Shown here piece after piece: positions 18,742 to 27,600 of a stretch of 64,000 bases of DNA (positions within the stretch are counted from its first letter, which is position 1; each line of letters opens with the position of its first letter). The stretch comes from Vibrio sp. Y2-5 (GTDB lineage: Bacteria; Pseudomonadota; Gammaproteobacteria; Enterobacterales; Vibrionaceae). Below the pieces are notes generated by a model that worked only from the letters and a program-made list of their open reading frames with translations, was not told where the DNA came from and did no database searches. The stretch is from assembly GCF_014596725.1 (NCBI RefSeq), contig NZ_JACVEG010000002.1, positions 372,001 to 436,000 of the forward strand, in the 5' to 3' direction. The position numbers and the translations under genes are program-made.

Positions 18742-19032
18742 GTGAGCAATAGAGTAGGTTATACCCAAGGCGGTGCCGAATGGGTGCCGCAATTTATTCA
18801 GGCAATCGACAAACAAAACTGCATCGGCTGTGGTCGTTGTTACAAGGTATGTTCTAGAGATGTGTTTGATTTGGTTGAAAATGAAGACATCGATGAAGAC
18901 GACGATTACTTTGACGACGATGAAGTGATGATGGTGATGACTCTTAAAAATTCAGGGGACTGTATTGGATGCGAAGCTTGTTCAAAAGTGTGTCCAAAAA
19001 ACTGTCAGAGCTTCGCGCCTGCCAGCGCCTAA
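18742..19032 (+). CDS. fdxB: nif-specific ferredoxin (ferredoxin III type, two [4Fe-4S])
   Basis: 96 aa with two cysteine clusters, CIGCGRCYKVC (residues 28-38) and CIGCEACSKVC (about 74-84), separated by a strongly acidic insert (residues 50-63, mostly D and E) typical of the ferredoxin III found after nifENX. It should supply electrons to nitrogenase or to cofactor assembly. The start is GTG at 18742, with AAGGAAGAG upstream. The 81-bp gap from nifX holds a TGGCACG sequence, but its GG-GC spacing is one base short of the sigma-54 rule, so read-through from nifE is more likely. Acidic insert could suit binding to a basic partner. Confidence 0.93.
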   Translation: MSNRVGYTQGGAEWVPQFIQAIDKQNCIGCGRCYKVCSRDVFDLVENEDIDEDDDYFDDDEVMMVMTLKNSGDCIGCEACSKVCPKNCQSFAPASA

Positions 19033-19069
19033 ATTTTACTCAATATTCTGATATATATTGAATTTTTCT

Positions 19070-19105
19070 GGGGTAAGAATAGTCGTTCTTTCCCCTTTGT
19101 TTGTT
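19070..19105 (+). terminator. Terminator of the nifENX-fdxB operon
   Basis: GGGGTAAGAA (19070-19079) pairs with TTCTTTCCCC (19086-19095) with one mismatch and a 6-nt loop, followed by TTTGTTTGTTC. A weaker AT-only stem lies just before it (19040-19062). Confidence 0.75.
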
Positions 19106-19332
19106 CATTTCCTAATTAAGAACAAATTCTAGTGCATATGCACCAAGTTGGATTTCGATCACGATTTAAAATTATTCTCGTTTTCAAATGTAACAATATG
19201 ACGTTCGGTGAAAACCATCGGTCACATTTTTTAAGTGTTCCGTCGATATCTCCGAATATATTAAGGACAAAAGTATGGCATTGATTTATATTTTTTAGCC
19301 TTAAAGTTTAGGTGAGATTGCTAGTTGCTCTT
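19106..19332. other. Spacer upstream of the first tandem HD-GYP gene
   Basis: AT-rich. It contains a perfect 12-bp palindrome GTGCATATGCAC at 19132-19143. An AAGGACAAAAGT ribosome-like site precedes a 7-codon reading frame at 19275-19298. No NifA or sigma-54 signal was seen, so the HD-GYP pair probably has its own promoter. Confidence 0.4.
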
Positions 19333-20631
19333 ATGGATATGTCAGGTGAAGATGCAAGAGTAAATTTGCGTCAGGCTTTGTTGGGTGTTGCTCAGGCATT
19401 AGACGCCATTGATCATGAAGTTCCTTACCACGGCTACAATGTTGCCTATATTGCTTATCGTTGTGCAGTTTTTATGGGGTGGGATGAGGAGCAGGCTCAG
19501 TTAGCGTTTTCTATAGGACTGATGCATGATTGCGGTGGAACTCAGTCGACCAATCTTTTGCCTCTGTTCCCCCATTGTTTAACGGGTAGCTTTTCACGTC
19601 ATTGTGAAAAAGGTTATATGTTACTCAAAGAGTGTCAGCCTCTATCCTGTTTTGCTACGCCAATTTTATATCATCATACGCCTTGGCAAGAGCTGAAAGT
19701 TCTCCCGCTATCCGACACTGACAAGCAACTGGCTTCGCTGATTTTTTTGGCCAATCGCTTAGATCATCTCTATCGTCAACATAAAAAAGACAAGTTCGGT
19801 AATCTCTCCGCTATCGAAAAAAGGGCCATTTGTGATGAGCTGAGGCATCACGCCGAAAGTGTGTTTGAACCGAATATGGTTCAGCATATGACAGAGCTGG
19901 TGGATAAAGATGATTTCTGGTTTTCCATGAAACCAAAATACATTGAGGAAATGTATTTTCGCATGGAACCAGTGCCGTTTTTTTCTGGCCGAATTGATTT
20001 GGATGGCACTATCGCGATAGCAGAATTTTTCGCAAAAATTGTTGACGCAAAAAGCGCTTTCACTTTCCAACATTCGCATAAAGTTGCTCAGCTAGCGCAG
20101 TTTATCTCTAAACAGCTGGGATATTCTCCTAAGGTGCAGAAGATGTTGTATCTGACGGGGTTAGTGCACGATATTGGTAAGCTTTATACGCCTGACCCAG
20201 TTTTGCATAAAATGGGTAAGCTGACCTCAGAAGAATATACCTGCATAAAAAGTCATGCCACGGACACTCGCTTTATCCTGCAAGCTATTTTCCGCTCTCA
20301 GCGCATTCTTGAATGGGCATCCAACCATCATGAACGATTGGATGGTTCGGGCTATCCGTTAGGTAAAATGGCTGATCAACTCGACAGACCAAGCCGGATT
20401 ATTGCCGTGTCAGATGTGTTTCAAGCTCTCACTCAGTCACGTCCATATCGAGCAGGAATGCCATTGGAGCAAGCCTTGGATATTGTTCGCTCACTCGTCG
20501 AAAACAATCAGCTAGATAGAGAAATTTTTGATTGTTTACAACGACATGCTAACGAATGCTATCAGTTGTCTATTGGGGACAACCCCGAAATATTGGAGTA
20601 TGCGCCGGCCTTAACCGTTGGTGAAAACTGA
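19333..20631 (+). CDS. Dual HD + HD-GYP cyclic dinucleotide phosphodiesterase (tandem copy 1)
   Basis: 432 aa from the ATG chosen. An N-terminal HD domain (LMHDCGG at about residues 64-70, ILYHHTPW near 112) is followed by an HD-GYP domain (VHDIGKL with H279-D280, HHERLDGSGYP at 332-342). Both metal-binding HD pairs are intact. This layout resembles V. cholerae V-cGAP1, where the HD-GYP part cleaves 3'3'-cGAMP and the N-terminal HD part is a 5'-nucleotidase (recalled). The start is uncertain: ATG at 19333 or 19339, or GTG at 19312; none has a good ribosome site. It is paralogous along its length to the next gene. Confidence 0.87.
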   Translation: MDMSGEDARVNLRQALLGVAQALDAIDHEVPYHGYNVAYIAYRCAVFMGWDEEQAQLAFSIGLMHDCGGTQSTNLLPLFPHCLTGSFSRHCEKGYMLLKECQPLSCFATPILYHHTPWQELKVLPLSDTDKQLASLIFLANRLDHLYRQHKKDKFGNLSAIEKRAICDELRHHAESVFEPNMVQHMTELVDKDDFWFSMKPKYIEEMYFRMEPVPFFSGRIDLDGTIAIAEFFAKIVDAKSAFTFQHSHKVAQLAQFISKQLGYSPKVQKMLYLTGLVHDIGKLYTPDPVLHKMGKLTSEEYTCIKSHATDTRFILQAIFRSQRILEWASNHHERLDGSGYPLGKMADQLDRPSRIIAVSDVFQALTQSRPYRAGMPLEQALDIVRSLVENNQLDREIFDCLQRHANECYQLSIGDNPEILEYAPALTVGEN

Positions 20632-20720
20632 TCGAACCAAAGTTTAACTACTAGCCAATGTTCTACTATATTTTCATTAGGGTAGTAGTATTCAACTAAA
20701 ACACTAGAAATGAGTTGCGT

Positions 20721-22001
20721 ATGATGAGTCCAGTGAAAATAGAGTGGCATGTCAATTTAAGGCAGACATTCTTTAGCATCGCGAGAGCGTTAGATTCGAT
20801 TGGCATTGATGACATCAATCACGGCCATCGTGTGGGCTATATGGCCTACTCTTGCGCGAAAGCGATGGAATGGAGTGAAGAAGAGTGCCAGTTGGTGTTC
20901 TCACTTGGCTTAATTCATGACTGCGGTGTTGCACAAAAAAGCGACTTTTATAATTTGCTCGAAAATATGCAACCTGACAATGTTCGCCAACACTGTGTGC
21001 GCGGATATGAGCTTCTTTCTCAGTGCCCCCCATTAGCGTTTTTTGCAGACGCCATCTTGTACCACCATACCCCTTGGGAAGAACTTAAGCATATCGATAT
21101 CTCGGACAGAGATAAGCGGTTTGCCGCGCTGATATTTCTGGCCGACCGGGTTGATTATCTCAAAGAGCTTTACCCAAGAGATGAATTCGGTAACGTGACT
21201 CAGGAAGCCCGCAATGAAGTGTGCCTTGAAATAGGTCGGCTTAGTGGCACCTTATTTGAGCGAGATCTTGTGCGTCAAATGCAGAGCTTGCTAAGCAAAG
21301 AATTTATCTGGTTCTCAATGGAATATCATCACATTGAAGCTCTTAGCCAAAACTTACCTTCGACTCCTTTCTTCGAACAGAATCTAGAGGTGGGGGACGT
21401 TGTGGCTATCGCGATGCTGATGGCAAATATTGTCGATGCGAAGAGTCAGTTCACTTTTTATCATTCTCAGAAAGTCGCCGAGATTTGTCACAGCTTGGCT
21501 CGGCAGTTGGGTTTAAACTCTGAGATGCAAAAAGCCCTGTATTTGACTGGGCTGGTACACGATATCGGCAAGTTACATACGCCCGAGGATATCCTGCATA
21601 AACCGAGTAAATTGAACGAGAGCGAATACCTTTGCATTCAGCGTCACTCAACGGATTCTGGTTATACATTGCAAATGATGTTTGGTCAGTCAGCTGTCTG
21701 TGAATGGGCGGCCAATCACCATGAACGGCTAGATGGTTCGGGCTACCCGAGAGGTTTGCAAGGCGCAGAAATTGATTTGCCTTCACGTATTATTGCGGTG
21801 GCAGATGTGTTTCAGGCATTAACTCAAGCACGGCCTTACCGAGGAAGAATGACTCTTGAAGAAGTGATGCAAATTATGTCTCATGAAGTGAGTTGCGGGC
21901 GGCTAGACAGTAAGGTGTTTGATGTTCTGGTGAAGAACGAAAAAGAGTATTACGAGCTCTCGATTCAAGAGAGCTCGCCAGGCTGGGTTAATGCCCTTTA
22001 A
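20721..22001 (+). CDS. Dual HD + HD-GYP cyclic dinucleotide phosphodiesterase (tandem copy 2)
   Basis: 426 aa. Same architecture as the gene before it: N-terminal HD (LIHDCGV, H66-D67; ILYHHTPWEEL near 113) and C-terminal HD-GYP (VHDIGKL, H280-D281; HHERLDGSGYP at 333-343). Shared segments such as NLRQ, FGNV/FGNL and VDAKSxFTF show the two arose by tandem duplication. The predicted role is hydrolysis of c-di-GMP or 3'3'-cGAMP in the cytoplasm. ATG at 20721 or 20724; the ribosome site is weak. Its 3' end overlaps the convergent DUF2057 gene by 14 bp. Confidence 0.88.
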   Translation: MMSPVKIEWHVNLRQTFFSIARALDSIGIDDINHGHRVGYMAYSCAKAMEWSEEECQLVFSLGLIHDCGVAQKSDFYNLLENMQPDNVRQHCVRGYELLSQCPPLAFFADAILYHHTPWEELKHIDISDRDKRFAALIFLADRVDYLKELYPRDEFGNVTQEARNEVCLEIGRLSGTLFERDLVRQMQSLLSKEFIWFSMEYHHIEALSQNLPSTPFFEQNLEVGDVVAIAMLMANIVDAKSQFTFYHSQKVAEICHSLARQLGLNSEMQKALYLTGLVHDIGKLHTPEDILHKPSKLNESEYLCIQRHSTDSGYTLQMMFGQSAVCEWAANHHERLDGSGYPRGLQGAEIDLPSRIIAVADVFQALTQARPYRGRMTLEEVMQIMSHEVSCGRLDSKVFDVLVKNEKEYYELSIQESSPGWVNAL

Positions 22002-22614
22002 CGTATTCTTTAAAGCGCGCTTTAGTTTCTGCATCGGCTTTGTTGTACCAGAAGTGCAGCATCTCTTCCGCTGTAGAGTCTGCGGCTACAGGCTGGCTGA
22101 TAGCCAGTGAAGTAGCACTGTTATCAGCAATAGACGCTATTGCACCTGTTTGGTTGTATTCTTTCGTTTCCTGATAGAAGTTGCGGCCAAGCTGCATGCC
22201 TTCTTTGACTAAACGATCCTGATCAATGCTGATTGCTGCACCACTTTTATCCATCAAAGACCACTCAAAAGACTTAATCTTATTCCGTGCCATTTTGGCA
22301 TCGCGATACTCAGGTAATGAGAAAATCAATTCTTTATCTTGTGCAGTAAATTTGGCGATCACTACATCGCTCGCTACGCCAACACGGTCATCCCCTTCAG
22401 TAAAATACGGTTCAAAACGAAATACGATCTGATTTTGCCCATCTTCCAGTTCAAGACTTTTGGTTGAAGAGAACAGACTTCCAGACGTTTTTGGTTTTGC
22501 ACCATTTACAACCAGCAAATCAATAGAGCTAGGAACTTCGATCGTTACTTTAGCGGCTACAGAGGCGCTAAAAGCGAGGGCGAGAATATACGAGAGTGGT
22601 TTGATTAATTTCAT
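21988..22614 (-). CDS. DUF2057 family periplasmic protein (YccT-like)
   Basis: 208 aa. A signal peptide (about residues 1-20, ending SASVAA) is followed by the DUF2057/UPF0319 domain: VTIEVPSSIDLLVVNG near the start and a long helical C-terminal part ending in LHFWYNKADAETK. Members are exported proteins of enterobacteria and vibrios; YccT has been linked to curli control in Salmonella, but the function here is unknown. ATG at 22614 has AAGGAT upstream. It converges with the second HD-GYP gene. Confidence 0.85.
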   Translation of the reverse strand: MKLIKPLSYILALAFSASVAAKVTIEVPSSIDLLVVNGAKPKTSGSLFSSTKSLELEDGQNQIVFRFEPYFTEGDDRVGVASDVVIAKFTAQDKELIFSLPEYRDAKMARNKIKSFEWSLMDKSGAAISIDQDRLVKEGMQLGRNFYQETKEYNQTGAIASIADNSATSLAISQPVAADSTAEEMLHFWYNKADAETKARFKEYVKGH

Positions 22615-22818
22615 TTTGTTTATCCTTGAAGCCAACTTGCAGAAATACGCAAACTACTTGCAGTAACAGCAAACCCCAAAACAAGGAACACCGTTGGCGT
22701 CGCTGCACATTTAAATAGGAAGGCTATAGAGGGTGCCGATAGATGGCGTGAAATGCAAGCCGTCATATGTGAGTAACATAAGAATTGCGATTGATGCTAA
22801 ATCTGAATTTATTTTGCA

Positions 22819-22841
22819 ACATTCTCACCCAGTGAGAATGT
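22819..22841. promoter_or_regulatory. Perfect 10-bp palindrome upstream of the IclR-type gene
   Basis: ACATTCTCAC, 3-nt centre CCA, GTGAGAATGT, lying 81 bp before the IclR-type start codon. No T run follows, and the symmetry and position suit an operator, possibly autoregulatory. A related half (AGATTCTC) recurs near 22861-22868. Confidence 0.5.
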
Positions 22842-22921
22842 AATGCTTTAATTTGGGTAAGATTCTCGATATATAAGAATTTGAGTTTGAGGCGTTTGCT
22901 GATAAAGGCTAAAACAATCCC

Positions 22922-23656
22922 ATGAATGAAATAAAACTGTCTTCTAATCAGGTTAACGAAAAGTCACTCCAGCTTTTAATGCAAGTGGCGGTGAATAGTG
23001 AACCTGTTTCAGCGAAAACGCTGAGTGAACAATTGCAAGTCCCGTTGAGTAGTCTTTACCGACACTTAAAACTGTTGAAAGAGTGGAGTTTGATTGAGGA
23101 AAGTCCATACGACAAAACCTTGATCATCGGTCCGGCAGCTTTGTTGTTAATGCGTAGTTACGAGACCAGCCAGCATAGTTTAGACGAAGTTGATGCGGTG
23201 CTCACACGCTTGCAAAAACAGACAGGAGAAATGGCGGCATTTATGGTGCCAGTAGGTTACAGAGCACTGTGTGTCATCCAGAAAGAAAGTATGCAGGCGC
23301 TCCGATGCAGCTACGTCCAGGGTCAAAGTCAACCCCTGCTTCGCGGCGCCTCATCCAAAGCGATGCTGGCTTTTATGCCAACTCAGCGTTGTGAAAAAAT
23401 ATTGCGATACTTCGGGCAAGAAGAGCAATTGAATAAGTGGCAAGTTGAGTTGGAGAAAATTCGGCAACGAGGATATGCCGTGAGTACTTCTGAGATTGAT
23501 CCGGGCGTTTCTGGGATCAGTGCTCCGGTGATGAAAGGAAGCAAATTGATTGGCGCGATAACCGTTATGGCTCCAGCCCATCGCGTAGACGCTAATAAAC
23601 AGCGAATCATTTTGCATGTGTTACAGGCCGCTCGCGCGTTGCCACCAGAGAGGTAA
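22922..23656 (+). CDS. IclR-family transcriptional regulator
   Basis: 244 aa. An N-terminal winged helix (about residues 12-70, with VSAKTLSEQLQVPLSSLYRH) is followed by the IclR effector domain (about 80-240, with the motifs LLRGASSKAMLAFMP and EIDPGVSGISAPVM). The usual role is repression or activation of a nearby catabolic gene in response to a small acid. It lies 5 bp before the arginase-like gene, so they form an operon. The palindrome about 80 bp upstream may be its operator. Confidence 0.9.
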   Translation: MNEIKLSSNQVNEKSLQLLMQVAVNSEPVSAKTLSEQLQVPLSSLYRHLKLLKEWSLIEESPYDKTLIIGPAALLLMRSYETSQHSLDEVDAVLTRLQKQTGEMAAFMVPVGYRALCVIQKESMQALRCSYVQGQSQPLLRGASSKAMLAFMPTQRCEKILRYFGQEEQLNKWQVELEKIRQRGYAVSTSEIDPGVSGISAPVMKGSKLIGAITVMAPAHRVDANKQRIILHVLQAARALPPER

Positions 23657-23661
23657 TCATC

Positions 23662-24498
23662 ATGTTGAGTTTATTCAAACGTTACCGTATGAACCGCAGT
23701 TCGGTGCATACATTCTCTCCGTTCACTTTTCTCACCGTTTGTGAACGTGTAAAGCCTATGACACAGGTAGAGTTTGAATTTACTCAGCAGAGTTTGGAAT
23801 TGTCTTCAGAGTGGCTTTACAAACAACAATCTAACCTCAACTACAGTGATGCAGGTCATTTCGTAGTTCAAGACCACCAGGACGTCGATTATCAAGAGTT
23901 ACTCAGCCGTAACTTCGCTTTGTGCTCTGTGCCAGTAGCTTTGGCAAACTGTCATGAGTTGCTCCTCAAAGCGATGCAGGTATTAGCTTTAGATAACGAA
24001 GAGATTGGCGTGATTCATATTGGTCACGGTTTTGAATTGAAACAATCGCTAGAGCCAACAATGGGTTCTGCGTTTCACTTTATGTTGTCGCGTTTTCAAA
24101 ACACCAGAGCTTTCTTTATTGGCTCAGATCTCAAGCGTACTGCGTCTCAAGTATTAGAGTATGCCGAAGATCTAGGCTGTGATTGGCTAAGTTCTGAAGA
24201 ATGCAGTTTTCGTCATCGTAGCCAACTGAAAAATCAGCTCAACCACTTTATGGATCACTGTGATCAGTTGGTGGTGAATATCGATTTAGCGTCATTGGTA
24301 CCAAGTACGGGTTTGTCCGATGATGAGGTGCTCGATAATCAAATGGTTCTGCGTATTTTAAGACATGCGATATTGTCCAAAAAAGTGAAGATGGTTCAGT
24401 TGGTCGGTTCGAAAGATAAGTTGATCTATTCAAAACAAACCAAAGAAATTGTTGATGAGTTATGTTCTCTCTCTCCGGATATTATCCACGCTGCTTAA
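23662..24498 (+). CDS. Arginase/ureohydrolase-fold protein, metal ligands apparently lost
   Basis: 278 aa. The central part follows the pattern of arginase-family proteins: a VIHIGHGFEL strand where IDAHxD is expected, a VVNIDLASLVPSTGL segment where SxDxDxxDPxxxPGTG is expected, and the trailing GLSDDEV helix. Most of the metal-binding Asp/His residues are missing, so it may be a pseudoenzyme with a binding or regulatory role. The N-terminal 30 residues are basic with no clear signal peptide. ATG follows AGAGAGGTAATCATC. It forms an operon with the IclR-type gene. The family call is moderate and from motif shape only. Confidence 0.6.
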   Translation: MLSLFKRYRMNRSSVHTFSPFTFLTVCERVKPMTQVEFEFTQQSLELSSEWLYKQQSNLNYSDAGHFVVQDHQDVDYQELLSRNFALCSVPVALANCHELLLKAMQVLALDNEEIGVIHIGHGFELKQSLEPTMGSAFHFMLSRFQNTRAFFIGSDLKRTASQVLEYAEDLGCDWLSSEECSFRHRSQLKNQLNHFMDHCDQLVVNIDLASLVPSTGLSDDEVLDNQMVLRILRHAILSKKVKMVQLVGSKDKLIYSKQTKEIVDELCSLSPDIIHAA

Positions 24499-24522
24499 CA
24501 TGCTTCTGAGAAATAGATGATA

Positions 24523-24566
24523 AAAAACCACTCTCACTGCGGTATTTAGTAGAAAGAGTGGTTTTT
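24523..24566. terminator. Bidirectional terminator between the arginase-like gene and formate dehydrogenase
   Basis: A perfect 12-bp inverted repeat (24523-24534 and 24555-24566) with A-rich left and T-rich right flanks. It lies between two convergent genes. Confidence 0.85.
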
Positions 24567-24619
24567 GCTTTTTAGAGCCAGTTGATGGAGGTTGTTTCAA
24601 AACTAAGTATAGACACAGA

Positions 24620-27600
24620 TTATTCTTTTAAAGGTACTTTCTGCATCTTTTTATTCGTTAACTCTAATTTTTCTAACCTTACCGCTGAAACTTTGAATTC
24701 CGGTATTTTGGCGTAAGGGTCTCTTGCCTCAGATGTCAGTCTGTTCGCTGGGGATTCTGCAAAATGGAATGGAACAAAGACCACGCCTTGTTGCATTCTT
24801 TTGGTGACAAATGCTGGTGCTTCGATGACGCCACGGCGAGAGCATAGGCGTACTGCTTCACTGTTTTTGATACCAAGATTTTCTGCATCCTGCACACTGA
24901 TCATAATTCGTGGCCCCGCCAGTTTGTCCAATCCTTGAGTCTTACGAGTCATGGTTCCGGTATGAAATTGTTCCAGCAAACGCCCAGTAGTCAGAATTAG
25001 TGGGTAGTCATCATCTGGCATTTCAGCAGCATAGATGAAAGGTACTGCTACCATCTCGCCACGCCCGCGTTTGAATGTGCTCTGGTGCATGATGCGCGTG
25101 CCGTTTGGTGCTTGGTCGTTACACGGCCATTGCACACCTTGGTTGCCGACTTTTTCCCATGTGATGCCAGTGTATTGCGGTGTCACTTCGCATATCTCAG
25201 CATTGACTTGTTCAATGTTTTGATAGAGCCAGTTGCCACCCATTGCATTGGCAATCTGGGTGATGATCCACCAGTCCTGTTTCGCTTCACCCGGTGATTT
25301 AATCGCAGGTGAAAGTGCCTGAACACGTCGCTCGGTATTGGTAAAATGTCCGCGTTTTTCTGCAAATGAAGCCGAAGGTAGCACCACATCGGCAAGTTCA
25401 GCTGTTTCCGATAAGAAGATGTCCTGCACCACCAGAAAATCGAGCGTTTTAAGTGCTTCTATCACATGGGTTTGATTTGGGTCACTGAGTACAGGGTTCT
25501 CACCCATGACGTACAAACCGCGAAGTTCTTTACGATGCGCTGCATCTATCATCTCCGTTAGGGTTAAACCATTTTCGGTGGATAGGTGCTCAGCTTGCCA
25601 AGCTTTAGCAAACTTGGTTTGCACCAGCGGGCTCAATACTTTCTGATAACCGGGATAATCGGTTGGTAATGCGCCCATATCACAAGCGCCCTGAACGTTA
25701 GATTGCCCACGCAACGGATTAATACCACCGCCTTCAACGCCAATATTGCCACACAACATTTGTAGGTTGGCGATAGAACGAACGTTATCGTGCCCTGTGG
25801 TGTGTTGAGTGATACCCATAGCGTAGTAGACGGCGGTCACTTTGGCAGCGCCGATCATCTCTGCCATTCGTTTAATGTCTTTTGCTTTGACTCCGGTGAC
25901 GAGTTCCACTTTTTCCGGCAAATAAGCATCGGACATCACTTCCATCATCAAGTCTTCAAAGCCATCGACGCGTTGGCGAATATACTCTTTGTCATACCAA
26001 GCATTTTGGATGATCTGCTGCATGATACCGTTGAGTAACATTACGTCTGTACCCGGACGCTGTTGAACATGCAGTGTTGCGACATCGGCCATGCCGATAC
26101 GTTTCGGGTCTGCCACAATCAGTTTTGCGCCGCGACTCACTGCCTGTTTGAGGTGGGAGGCTATGATTGGGTGTGCCGATGTGGTATCTGAACCAATAAC
26201 AAAAATCACATCCGAGTGCTGAATGCTGGCGATATCGTTGGTCATCGCACCGCTACCAATTGACGCTTCCAGCCCAGTAACAGTAGACGCATGACAAAGC
26301 CTTGCACAGTGATCGACGTTGTTGGTGCCAAACTCACGACGAATCAGCTTCTGGAACAGATAGTTATCTTGGTTGGTGGTTTTCGCGGATGAGAAGCCAC
26401 CGAGCGCATTGCTACCGTGTTGCTGTTTAATCTCTGTAAAGCGTTTAGCGATATTTTCTATCGCATTCTCCCAAGAAGTAGGCACTAACTTACCATTTTG
26501 ACGGATCAGAGGTTGAGTTAAGCGCTCTGGGCTATGAATGAAGTCAAAGCCAAAACGACCTTTCACACACAGCATACCTTGGTTGACTGGCGAGTTTTTA
26601 TCGCCTTCGACATAACGAACTTTGTTGTCTTTTTCATCCACATACAGAATTACGTTACAGCCGACGCCACAATAGGTGCAGACGGTTTTTACGGGTTTGA
26701 GTATTTCTACTCGGGAGTAAGACTTATCGCGTTTGTCAGCAAGTGCGCCAGTTGGACAAACCTGAACACAAGCGCCACACTGTACGCAGCTTGAACCGCC
26801 CATAGATTCGCCGTTTGCGAAATGAGGGCGCAATGAACCTTCAGTAAACTGAAGGACACCATGTTGTGTATCTTCTTGGCAAGTTTGCACGCACAAACCG
26901 CAACTGATGCAACGGTTCGCATCAAATACAATGAACTCACTGCTTTTATCTACTGGAAAGCGATGTTTGCCTGATACGCAATCCACTTCTTCCGTTTTGA
27001 CTTGATATTCACTGGCATAATCACGTAAATCGCACTGGGTGCTGGCTTGGCAACCACATTCCAGACAGCGTTGAGCTTCCTGCATTGACGCTTCAATACC
27101 CGCATCGAGTTCCACTTCGTTAAAACTGGTGGCTGATTCCGATTCTGACAAATGTGGTAACTGGATTCTGCGTTTCACCGCCTCTAAACGATATTCGAGC
27201 TGTTTTACCCGACTCAGAGAAGGCTCTTTTCGGCTCCTAAACTGATGCGGCTTAGGTGTAATACCACCAAGCAAAAGTTTCTCAGCAATGGCTTCCGCTG
27301 CGCGTTTCCCATCGGCTATCGCTTCAATTGCCGTGGCTGGTCCTCGGCGAAAGTCTCCAATTGAAAACACATTTCGCGCATGGTGCATGGTCTCTTCAGT
27401 GACATCCGCTGTGCCACGGCGAGTTAATGGTAGGTCAGCACCAGCAATGACCACCGTATCTGATCTTTGTGAAATTGCCGAGATGACGGTATCGAATGCC
27501 ATTTCTACTACTTCACCTGTTGGAATCGGTTGTCTGCGCCCAGATGAGTCTGGTTTACCGAGCATCATTTTTTCGAGTTTTACTGCTCGAACATGCCCAT

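Noticed and set aside
19275..19298. Seven-codon leader peptide before the first tandem HD-GYP gene
   Set aside because: It has a fair ribosome-like site but no attenuator structure or biased codons; chance is likely.
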